NCBI GenBank assembly: GCA_050084515.1
Contig: CM114275.1
Span: forward strand, 16,120,001-16,184,000
Direction: 5' to 3'
DNA length: 64,000 nucleotides
Origin: Blasia pusilla
Taxonomy: Eukaryota; Marchantiophyta; Marchantiopsida; Blasiales
Shown piece by piece: positions 46,501-56,956 of this stretch. A program made the position numbers and the translations under genes. Every line of letters starts with the position of its first letter. Position 1 is the first letter of the stretch. The notes beneath the pieces were generated by a model, which was not told the origin of the DNA, searched no databases, and saw nothing but the letters and a program-made list of their open reading frames with translations.

Positions 46501-46720
46501 TTGTATCAATAACTCATAGTTATTATTTATTACTGCTTATAGTTGTTTAATAAATCTTGTAACTAGCGATAGTGGTAGTAGTACTGTGATTTTAGTTGTA
46601 TCAAGGACGCATAGTTATTATTTATGACACCTTGTAGTTTTTTAATTAATTATGTAACTAATGATAGTGGCAATAAAAGTTGTTTAATTAATTGTGTAGC
46701 TAGTGAGAGTGGCAGTAGTA
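46501..46720. repeat. AT-rich tandem repeats, about 95-bp period
   Basis: TTGTATCAATAACTCATAG at 46501 and TTGTATCAAGGACGCATAG at 46596 head two units; a third, partial unit follows (GTTGTTTAATTAATTGTG, GAGAGTGGCAGTAGTACTAG). They lie close to the CACTA left end and may be subterminal repeats. Confidence 0.65.
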
Positions 46721-47400
46721 CTAGAGGAAAATCCACTCATAAGAGAAAGATGTCTATCCATTTCTATTTTAGAAACTAGATTCATGGGATAAATATTGCT
46801 AAAAAATTATCATGTATCAATGAAGGCACATTAGGGACTCTTGTTTTCCTTCTCTCTAATGGTTAATAATCTGGAAAAAATAGGTACATCTAGGCAAGAT
46901 CTCATTCATGAATGGGCTCACATCAAATTATAAGAACCAATAAACATAAACTTAATGAACTAGACTTTAGTTTATCTGAAACCAACTAATCAACAGACCT
47001 AACATGCATCTTTCAAAATGTTCTCAATGGTAGATGAGAGCCCAAATGTAGGAAAGTTAAGAAAGAAACTAAAATACATATTCCATTGTATCTACTTAAA
47101 GAGTTCTTGAGGAGCAAAGTTAAAACCCAGTTGATGGTGTAATTCCTGGATAACTGTCCAACAAAATTCATTCATACCAAAAAAGCAAGAGTTCTTATGA
47201 AATTCAAAGTTTGTACAAGGACATACAATGAAGAGTCTATTGAAGACAAGTATAAGATATCTGGTATAACTTTCTAGCAAAAACAGGAGCTAAATGAAAC
47301 AAATTTTTACACTAAAAGTGTATGTGAAGCAAAAATCGCTACAAATAAGACCAATCAGAGATCATGAACTAATGCGGGCCTGCAATCTTTTTCAATGGTC
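46721..47400. other. AT-rich stretch inside the CACTA element
   Basis: No gene or clear repeat seen. Probably the 3' flank of the Transposase_24-type gene that reads leftward. Confidence 0.4.
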
Positions 47401-47407
47401 TCTTTGG

Positions 47408-49683
47408 CTATAAAACGGAAGAACCTATTGCATCCTTAAGAAGTATTTGTGGAGGATCATCATCGTGGTTGGGAAATGGTAGTACAACTGGATCTTGTAC
47501 ACTTATCAGATCTACCTTGATACACCCTAGTGGAATCAATCTACCATGATATTGATCTCTTCCTTCAATGCGTGATATACTCCCTACTCCCACATGTTGC
47601 CATCCTTTGCGATTCTTTGAAAGGAAGACATGATCCCCTACTGTCAACTGCATGGAAAATCACACATATAAAAATCAGAATTCAGATATGAGCTTGTAAA
47701 TTCTACCAATACACACAAACATATATTTCAATCTTCGTTACCTTCTTAACGCTCCAACCATTTCGGGGAATATTTCTTGAGTATATGGGAATTGGAAAAT
47801 CACCTTCCAAGAATCTCTACAAATCCGATCCATTTTAAATAATCAATATACATAAGAGACATAATCTACTCATACAAGGAAAGCACAAAAGGAAAACAAA
47901 ACATCATCAATTACTTACAATATTCTTCTCTTTCCTCTCGTTGAGTGAAGGGTGCTTCTCTTATATCTTTATCTTGGAAGAAGCTCCCTTGCCGAAGGTG
48001 CCTTGGGTCTTTTCAACACCCTTTCCAACAGGTTCCTCTAGAACTCCAGAAGATAAGCCATGAAACTCCATAGGCTTCTTGCTCTCGATGATTTTTTCTT
48101 CAATGCTCTCAATCACTCCCATGCAAAAATTAGTTTTTGAATTAAGAGAAGGTTGTACACCTATCATAGAATTGCCATCTTCATCCACGGTTAAATCTAA
48201 GATTGGATTATCTTTAGGTTATGATACCATGGGAGAACTTTGATCCCTTAGAACAGATGGGATAGAAGGTGCTGGAGTAGGAACTACCACACTTGCTACA
48301 AAATCGGTGGTTTCTTGAGGTACCACTTGAGTTATCTTTGACAACATAGCCATGATCTGGCCAATGTTTTTCTTGATATCAACAAGGTTTGACTTTGTGG
48401 ATGCACTATCCTTCTGCATAGTATCTATTCTTTGTGTTAAGGATGTTGTTGCACTCTGCATCATAGGTGGCGTTCATCAATAAAAACAAGTCAACTATTT
48501 GCAATACCCTAGAACCAAGATACAATGATGAAAATATCAGATTAGTGCAACTACAAGGAGAATAGGACTAATGTAGTTTCTAGCAAACAATAAATCAGAT
48601 TGATGCAACTATAGAGAGATATACGATGGGTGCAACTAAAGGAATAGTGGGAATACTGTAGTTTTTAGCAAACAGAAAATACAAAGAGTTCTAAGAGTGA
48701 TACCAACTTGAAGAGTAATAAGCCTACTATTGCATATCACAGATCTGGAATCTAGGAAGTGATTAAGAGAAACCAGATGAAGTCAAATTAAATACATGCA
48801 GTTTGATAGGAAACTATCCAAGGACAAGAAGAGAAATCACAAGAAGCAAGATACCGTGTCCCTAAAATTTATTGTAGAGGGCTACTCTTACTAAAAGGGA
48901 GATCATTCATACCTTATTGTTGATACTTTGTTGGCTTGGATCCATTTTAAGAGTGTTGAGGGACTCCTGCATCTCCTGTATTGTAGGAGAAGCTTCCTGC
49001 TTCTTCTTCTACATGATGATATCCAGAATGTTGACGAACCAGAACAAGGATTTAGTCATATTCCAAAAGGTAAGAACTCCCTCTAAAACCTGAATTCTGC
49101 CAACAAACAAACTAGAATGACTCAATGGATAATATACTTACAAACACATTCTTTTGGCCAGAATATCCTTCTCTCCCATTAGGGTTGGGATTTTCCACCT
49201 TAGATCTATTGACCTTCATTCGGTCAGATTTTTTTGTCCTACGGGTGATACCCAATATGACTTCAATGACTGCCATATTTTTGGATTCACATCCGGAGGA
49301 AAAGCGCATTCTTCAGATGCCCCTTTTTCTCTCCAAAACTTTTTCAAGCAGGCCCGCTCTCGTTTCATTAGATCTTGGAGAGATCTGTCATTCAACTCAC
49401 CACCCACATACTCATAACGATTTTCAATCCCTCTATGGATAGTTCTCAAGTCTTGCTTGACTTGTTTACTAACCTCAACTATACTAAGGTCTAAGTGGCG
49501 ATGCACACTCGCCTTGACATCATCATGCCATTGGCTTTTTCCTTCACAGCCATAAACAATCTCACCCTTGTCTGTCACCTCTACTGGAGGTTTTAGCCCT
49601 GGACGTTTGCAAATCGTGTTGGTTGCCTTCCACTTCTCATAAACTTCTTTGCGACGCATACGCTTAAGAGATGAATATCTCAA
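47408..49683 (-). pseudogene. CACTA Transposase_24-type (ORF1-like) protein, exons
   Basis: Exons in - order: 49683-49112 (MRRKEVYEKWKATNTICKRP, then IHRGIENRYEYVGGELNDRS, PKIWQSLKSYWVSPVG and VNRSKVENPNPNGREGYSGQ), 48464-48219 (a coiled coil, TTSLTQRIDTMQKDSAST), 48188-47961, and 47653-47408 (VGDHVFLSKNRKGW, YHGRLIPLGCIKVDL, LLKDAIGSSVL). The first resembles the plant transposase_24 (Ptta/En/Spm) family and the last the C-terminal domain often found in such proteins (DUF8039-like). Introns between are plausible; the frames differ. Role in CACTA movement is inferred from the family. Integrity uncertain. Confidence 0.6.
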
Positions 49684-50461
49684 GAAAGATGTAGTTCAAG
49701 TAAGTAAAAAATTACAAACCACTTAGTATCATTGAAAAAACAACCATGATTGATAAAACCTTAATCTAATGTCATTCTTCTAAATACCCTTCAGAGTATT
49801 TTTGCTTACCAAGTGGAGTTTTCTGGCCTCTCCACTTATATGGAACGTTTGCTGGAGTTGTTGATGGCGGTACATAAAAACCCTGTGTAGGATTGGGTGG
49901 ATAAAAGGTCCCAAGTGGGACCCAACCTGGAGGCATTGAACCTGCAAACAACAAGTTAGCACATTGCTTAAGAGCATATTGCAATGAACTACCATTATGA
50001 TGACAAAAGAAAATAAAACCCATTGTAAACTAGCCTAATAACTCAGGAAATAGGGCCACTTCAAAATCTGAGAATTTTCCAACCAGGTAATGAAGATGGC
50101 CATTGGAATGGCATCTGAAATTCTTGATGATAGCCATGCATTGGCCAAGGATATGCAACATTAGAGTAAGTTGCTTGGTTATCCTTTGATTTCTTTGTTG
50201 GACTCTTCCCCTACATAAGACACATATTCAAACTAACACATTATTGAACATGTGTACATACCCACTCAAACCATTGCCCCTTGATAGGGATATTCCACTC
50301 AATGTTTTTTTTTAATCTACATAAGCATGAGATAACAAAGGTAAGGATCAAGACAGAATCTAACAATTTGTTCTCCATGTTTAGGACGCTTGTTGATCTT
50401 GAATGGAGACTTTGATGTGCTTTCTCTGAGAATTTATGAGGGCTCTGGACTTGATTGCTCT
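49684..50461 (-). other. CACTA internal region with a Pro-rich exon
   Basis: A short - strand frame (50023-49772) reads MPPGWVPLGTFYPPNPTQ and YVPPSTTPANVPYKWRGQ, a proline-rich piece likely from the same gene's N-terminal side. Otherwise no coding sequence is supported. Confidence 0.4.
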
Positions 50462-50934
50462 AGATTAACATCAAATTCAAGGTTTTACTCCAAAGCATTA
50501 CTGTTGAATTTGTCCTCGTCATGTGAAGACCCTTGGTCGTCCATCTTCAATTTGGAGCACCGTTGATGAGTAACATGTACTTTGGATGGTGAAAGTTGTA
50601 GTGTCTTCTTGGTTCCTTAGATTAACATCAAATTCAAGGTTTTACTCCAAAGCATTACTGTTGAATTTGTCCTCGTCATGTGAAGACCCTTGGTCGTCCA
50701 TCTTCAATTTGGAGCACCGTTGATGAGTAACATGTACTTTGGATGGTGAAAGTTGTAGTGTCTTCTTGGTTCCTTAGATTAACATCAAATTCAAGGTTTT
50801 ACTCCAAAGCATTACTGTTGAATTTGTCCTCGTCATGTGAAGACCCTTGGTCGTCCATCTTCAATTTGGAGCACCGTTGATGAGTAACATGTACTTTGGA
50901 TGGTGAAAGTTGTAGTGTTTTCTTGGTTCCTTAG
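50462..50934. repeat. Three near-perfect 157-bp tandem copies
   Basis: AGATTAACATCAAATTCAAG starts at 50462, 50619 and 50776; period exactly 157. I noted one difference (GTGTCTTCTT versus GTGTTTTCTT in the last copy). 157 is not a multiple of 3 and no frame continues through, so it is not a protein repeat. Confidence 0.95.
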
Positions 50935-51600
50935 TTGTATGTGATTCTTCTACAAAAATTGACCTACAAACCAATGTGTAACACAATTATATGTAAGTTA
51001 CAAAATAATGACTTTGAAGTACACTAGCTTTTGTATAATAACTTATAGACATCTTCAAAGCAAGGAAATCTATACCTGAGAGCCTTGATTGGAAATTGGA
51101 AAATATGAGGAAGAGCACAATGTTTTAATGCAAACCTCCACTAGGAAGCAAGGAGACTCGTTGTTGCTCTCACTCTTGCACAACGCTCCTCTCGTAATCT
51201 AAAATATTTTGCGTTCGCCTGCTCTATGGATAGTTTTGTCCCTACATCAACAAGCGGAACTCCATATCTTGGAGTTGTTAGGGTAACTCCACTTTTAAAC
51301 TCATAATGGTTTTTGGACTCTTGAATCTCCATCCTGAAATCAAACACACATTGCAAAACCAAGGATCATATTTAGCCGAAAATCAGTGGCACAATCAAGG
51401 AAGTGCCAATATCTTTAGTTTAACATTTTACAAGTTCATCATAGATGGATTAAATTTGCTGATCAAACAAATTTTGCACCTTCATTAGAAACATAACTAA
51501 AAAGTGTCCAGATAGGTATCAACACACTATTATAATACCTGGATCTTGTATAAAACTCTATTACAATAGTTGTTTATTACTCCCCTATTACAAAGCATTA
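50935..51600 (-). other. CACTA internal region, one possible exon
   Basis: A - strand frame at 51362-51141 (FRMEIQESKNHYEFKSGVTL, TPRYGVPLVDVGTKLSIEQA, CARVRATTSLLAS) may be an exon of the CACTA gene set. No domain recognised. Confidence 0.35.
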
Positions 51601-51604
51601 CGCC

Positions 51605-52274
51605 CTACTCACTATCAGAACAAGTCCTCATTTCACGACTGTCTTCAAAACTTTCACCATGCTCTTCATCAGGTACAAACTCTATAGATGCTAAAGCTAA
51701 CTCTGCATCGGATAGGCGGATGGTACCAAGCAATGACATGTCTTGCACTTCACAGTCTAAGTGTGATTGTGCCCTCAAGCCCCCCAAGTTGATATGATCA
51801 TCAATACAAATGTCAGGTCTACCCCCTACAACTCTTCTAGAACGGGATGCTTTTTGCATAACTACTTTCCATCCTGTACGTTCCTCAAGTGGAGCGTAGA
51901 ATACCTGTCCAACTTGGTTGGGAAAAAAAAGGATCTAAATTAAGAGGTAGTAGTTTTATGAAGTCTGCTAAGCGAAACCCATTTTCATTATGCATCATTG
52001 TAGCATCAATCCCATTCCATGAGGATTTTACCCACTTGCCTCTCATAAGAACTATATGCTCATCCAATGTGCCATAATCCAATTGCAATATGTCTACTAG
52101 AATACCAACATAAGGTATTTGGCTAAGATTATTTGCACTATTAGCAGTTTGTGATAGAAAAATACTTGCTATACCTGAGTCATACATGGAGAATGTACTA
52201 CCTTCATCCACCCTAAAGTGATTTCCATATGCTTGCATTCCCTTAAAACAGATGTATGAAAGTGATGGAGGCAC
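51605..52274 (-). pseudogene. CACTA transposase C-terminus (DUF4216-type)
   Basis: The frame reads GNHFRVDEGSTFSMYDSGIA, PYVGILVDILQLDYGTLDEH, VLMRGKWVKSSWNGIDATMM and NENGFRLADFIKLL. A one-base shift in a T-run (A-run on the + strand near 51927) joins it to VGQVFYAPLEERTGWKVVM and an acidic tail ending at 51605. The layout matches DUF4216 of plant En/Spm transposases (Y-G-I-L-E-I-I-L-DYG ... FVLASQ-x-QVFY). The frameshift makes it a pseudogene, unless it is a sequencing error in the run of A. Confidence 0.7.
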
Positions 52275-52480
52275 TTACAACGTTTAAGACTAATTCCTCT
52301 ACCTCGTTTCCTTTAGCATTTTCTTCTCTAATTTTGAGACGTATCCCCTCTGCAAATGACAATTCACACTCACCAGAAAGTCTATAAATTTTGACCAACC
52401 AATGATACAACAGTAGCAATGGCAAAAGGTAAGACTTGAAATCAAGGGTGCACCAATGGCTCACTTACTTGATCCAACTA

Positions 52481-53880
52481 GTGAAACACTCACTATTTTC
52501 CAAAACAAATTGGTGGGCCACAGCTACAAGTTCAACTATTAGTGGTGCTTAGTGTCTACTCCTTCCAAAATCTCACGGATAACACCTTACTCCTCAGAAA
52601 TGTCCCAAATCCTGGTTTGCACCATTGTGTAATCTTGCATGTACTCTGTGGTGAACCTTATTAATAATTAACCTTAACTTTAATAGTTCACGTATTGATT
52701 AATTAGAATTCATAATCGGTCGGTTGTTGCCTTTGGATACTTGACTTTGAATGTGGTGGATATTGAGGGGCATTTAGAATTTTTCTTGTAACTATTTCTA
52801 TTGTGTTGCAATCTTTTCATTCTAAAGCCCCAAGTATTCATCTTCTCAAGCTTGAACTTTGGGGTCTTCTTATTTCCACTTAAGATGGAGTTTTCCAAAG
52901 TTTTTGGGATCTTTGGACCTCCTTCTCTCCTAAATATGCTCATAGGTTCCTAAAAGTAGTTTTACACATTGCGCTCTTCTTATAGTGCGACACCGGGTTA
53001 CCACCGGTTTAAGGGATTCATCTAGCTTTTTCGATCTTTTGATACGGGTTGGGCCTAACATTACAACCTCATTCCCTCATAGTAGTCTTGGGTGGGTGGC
53101 TCACTTTCTCCTCACATCCTACTTTTTGGTGCCTCCAATTTATTTCATAACTTTCTCATGGAGTATCAGTTTTGGGTATGTTTGGTTTTGTTTCGATCGT
53201 CTTGACGTGCTTGTTATTTTCATACCAAGTAGGTTTTCTAGTTTTTCTTCCTTCTTTGTAGGCGCTTGTTTTTGTGGACGGGTTTGGTTTAGGTCAATTC
53301 CTCTCAACATCGTCCTTACTCTTTCAACTCTTTACCTTATTGTTTCGCCCCTACATATGTTTGCTATCTCCTTAAGAACATTAGAAATTCATATTCTTGA
53401 GCCACTTCTTTCCATATTATATAGGTCACTTTTCCTTTTCAATAGCTTTTTTATATTTCTTAAAGTAAATTTCAATCATAAATTCGTCATCACCTAATCT
53501 TTTTCTCTCCATCTATATATCTTTCGAACGGATTCTACTACTTTTGTTCTAGTCGTTACCCTCATGCTTTCTCAAAATCACGTTTCATATGTCTTTCCTT
53601 GTCTTTGATGACTTGCCTATCTTTGCTTCTATGGCATTAGAGATAGAGTTGGATACTCCATCTACTCACTTCTTTGGTTTTACCCTCCCTCCTACAATCG
53701 TAACCTCCCCCCCTCGTTCCCCTCCGCATCGTAGATCTCGCCATTTTCCTCCAAAAAACTAATACACCTATTATACTTGCTACATTTCTTCCCGATTCTC
53801 CTCTTCTCTCTCCTCTTCATCTCATCCTATTGAGCCTAATCTTAATCCATTATTACTAAATCCTACTATATTGCATCCTC
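52481..53880. other. Junction of CACTA and retroelement relics
   Basis: No domain recognised. The 52985-53497 + frame is hydrophobic and F/S-rich without family similarity. CTTCTTATAGTG at 52976-52987 is a candidate CACTA right end. Confidence 0.4.
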
Positions 53881-55920
53881 ACATATCTCATCTATGCCCT
53901 TGCTTGAGCATTGGGTCCTCTCTCTGCAGCGGTTTCAAGTTCGCACACAATAACTCTCTTAGAAGCTCTTCACCCTCCTTCAAATGGTGATGTACCACCT
54001 TTTGTGGAAGACTATACAACGAATGTTGACTTGGAGCTTGACTTGGAGGTTTTCGCAAGGGCGTTTCTTCATACTCCTTGCTTATCAGCAAGGAGGTTCT
54101 CAGGAGGATTTTTGAGCATCTTCGCGATTTCTTTATCCCAACAGATTCAACAATTGGTCTCGTCTCTCTATATAAGGTGTGTGCACATATTACAACAGGT
54201 GGTCTCCTATTCTCTATATCTAGGATCTTAGAGGCTTATCGTTTATTGGCTATGGATAAGCCTCCTTCAAGTATCTGCCCTTTGGCTATTGGAAAGGTTT
54301 TATACCACTTGGTTAGTCAAATCATGTGCTTGCAATTTCGTCCTCACTTTAGTGCCCACTTATTTCCTCATCAATTTGGAGTAGCAACCCTTGGCGGTTG
54401 TGAGGCTGTGGTGCATGGGATTCGCTCCATAATAATTCAAGTCGATGTGGCTAACGCATTCAATTCAATTTCTTGTGTGGTCATCTTTGAGGAGTTACGT
54501 TGTGCAGGAGGACAACTTGGAAGTCTCATTCCATTTGTCTACTCCTTCTATGCCTATGATATGCCGATTATCTATTCTCATCATGCTACTTCCGGAGAAT
54601 ATAGTATTCTCCAATCAGCTTGTGGCACATGTCAAGGTGATCCCATGGGTGGCCTATTCTTTACCATTGCCCATTTTCGTGCCCTTCGATTATCAGCCCA
54701 AGCGTTTCCATCTTATCTTTTCCCTTCTGTTGCTAACGACACTCACATAATGGGTTCTCCTTCTGAAGTGGCCTATACCCATTTTGTGAAGCAACTCTCT
54801 TTCTAAAATCTTAAAATCCAACCTAATTAATGTCGGGTATGGTCTCTTTCATGCCTTTCCTCAACATTCATCCCCCCTACTCTTGATTTTCTCATTTGGA
54901 TTGAAGGGGTTAGGTTTCTTGAGGTTCCAATTGGATTCATCGACTATGTCTCGAAGTTCTTGGATGAGGCCCTTTAGAAAGACGTGAAATAGCTTCATTT
55001 GTTACCTCATCTAGGGAATCCAAGTAGCTTATGGGATTCTCTCCCAATGCTTTCTGACCTCCTTCGCAGTCCTTCCTATCTTCTTCGCACTTGTCCTCCC
55101 ACTTCAAGATTCTTACATTGATAGGCCTCTTTTGACGCTTCTATCTTGACAACTTTTGGTCAACTTCTTGGCTCGAATACATTTGAGGGAGAGGATGGTG
55201 TCTTGGCTTCACGACAAGTTATCTTGCCTTTTTTTTGTTAGGATGAGACTTTCCTCCACAGCCGCATCTATTACAACAGATAATTTTGGAAGTTGGGCGT
55301 TGGTGGCTCCGATTATGACTTCAAAGTTTATGTAAGAAAATACACCAATCTTGATGGATCGTGTCACTTATGTAAATGAGGAGGACTTGTTATTTCAACA
55401 ACAACTGAGATCCGTGTGAGCTTTTCTTCCTCTTGTTACAAAAGCAATTCTATCTCCTTTCAATCAATTGATTACGAAAGGGCTTGATCAACTTCAAGAG
55501 CATATCTCCAAGAATATACACCGAATCAACTTTTCCATCATTCTCTTTGAAGTATCCTCTTACGCTCATCGAGCTCCTTTGCGTACATGTGCAAGTATAA
55601 AAGCGAGGGCGTGGTTTATTACAAATTCTCCGAAATTTCCATTTCATTTTTTTCGAAGTATATTCTTGATAGCTTTGCGACTACGCCTTCGACTTCCCCA
55701 TCCTTCTCTGTTAAGTATGCCGAATTGTGTATGTGGAGATTCCATTGATGTAAAAGTATCCATGTTCACTGAGACGCACATGGTGGAGAATGAGCAGCCG
55801 TACATGATATCATTAGAGGGCCGCAGAATTGGTGGCTCCTACTATAGGATAATATGTTGGACAATAACAACCCCATATCCTACTTTCAACCACACAAACA
55901 ACATGTTGTCGAAGAATTGA
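53881..55920 (+). mobile_element. Decayed non-LTR-type reverse transcriptase element
   Basis: The + frame at 54078-54806 reads VCAHITTGGLLFSISRIL, ICPLAIGKVLYHLVS, QFGVATLGGCEAVVHGIR, IIQVDVANAFNSIS (motif A, catalytic D), CGTCQGDPMGGLFF (motif B) and FPSVANDTHIMGSPSE. The last is the motif C box, where the usual A-D-D is A-N-D (codons about 54731-54739). Downstream, 55468-55920 holds ISKNIHRINF, LIALRLRLRLPHP and MPNCVCGDSI, the C-terminal region often seen with this RT group. The exact clade was not determined. Frames change and motif C is damaged, so it is dead. Confidence 0.7.
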
Positions 55921-56956
55921 TCTTGTTATATCTCGAGATGAATAAGATGGTTATAGATGCAATATGTTTTGATTTGATAGAGTCGAATCACACATACCAA
56001 AGGTTCAATGGTCAAGGCAAGAATCAAGAAGCTAAATTATGCTATAAAACATTCGACTGATGGATTTATTTCTTATGCAATGAAAATATTTGATCATTTA
56101 CACAATCTTTTGATATTTTCCTGATAACATGTATTCATCATTCCCTCGAGCATCATCACATTGTATTCATCATTCCCTTGAACATCATCACCTTGTCACT
56201 TTCCGTAATCCTTCTCTTTTGTAATTACCACTTATTTTTGACAATGCATCTCGACGGCCTTACAACAAGCACAAACCTTGACATTGATACATCGTGTGAA
56301 AGTGATGGGAGATTATTCGCCTCATCATCCGTTCATGTCTAACCAAACACTACTATTCTTGTCATATTCGTTTTAGCCTATCAATATGTAATTAGTTGTG
56401 TTGATTGGTTGCCATTTCTTTTTGCATTCCATCATGTATTTTTTAATACTTCTTGTTAGATGTAATTATCTTTCTTTGTCCTCTTTGACCTCTTTGAGAT
56501 TTGTTTTTATAAGAAAGTGAATGTTATTCTCATCAGACATCCATCATTCACAATTTGATTTATAATGAAAGAATGTTCATTCACAATCATCACATACGAA
56601 ACAAATGAAAGAGTGCTTTTCACGAGAAATAAGGTGATTGATTGTACATACGCTTGAGGTCCATTCCCCCATCCGCCCCATGACAGTACACTCTCCGCTG
56701 CTTTTCTTTCCGTGAGGTTTGCAAGTCGTGAGAGGAGTTCACATTCGAGCGCTCGGAACTCTGATGGTGCGGCGATCGGAGCTTCCACTCCTCTCTTCTC
56801 GCGCTCTTCGAAGTTGGGACGATTGCTGGACGACGTTCCCCATGAGAGGGTTTGGAGGGCGGAATCTTCGCTTCTCTGCTTAGTTTTGCTTCGTGAAGTT
56901 TTCCCGTCGTCTGTGGACAACACGTTCTGGTTTCCAGAGTGTTCGAACTGCGGTGG
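55921..56956. other. Spacer between retroelement relic and Dicer-like gene
   Basis: AT-rich to about 56640 with a small tandem duplication (TGTATTCATCATTCCC at about 56130 and 56162), then GC-rich. The - strand stays open past the Dicer-like stop (56956 down to about 56650). This region is probably 3' UTR, or an extension if the stop is bypassed by splicing. Confidence 0.4.

Larger units (their letters stand above)
45976..52480 (-). mobile_element. CACTA (En/Spm-like) transposon, decayed
   Basis: The left end is CACTAGAAGGAAACGCCTAG at 45976, inserted in the satellite. On the - strand lie a DUF4216-type transposase C-terminus (52274-51605) and a Transposase_24-type protein in several exons (about 49683-47408), both typical of plant CACTA elements. 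The right end is uncertain: CTAGTG occurs at 52478-52483 and a CTTCTTATAGTG at 52976-52987, and neither gives a clear 3-bp target duplication. The central TNP2-like transposase core was not recognised, so the copy is deleted or cut at the right side. Confidence 0.65.

Noticed and set aside
52976-52987. CTTCTTATAGTG as the right end of the CACTA element
   Set aside because: Only CACTA plus scattered bases match the left end, and the flanking trinucleotides (TTT left, CGA right) do not form a target duplication. Kept only as a candidate.
52985-53497. 170-residue hydrophobic + strand frame
   Set aside because: No family similarity; AT-rich F/S/L composition is expected from T-rich DNA.
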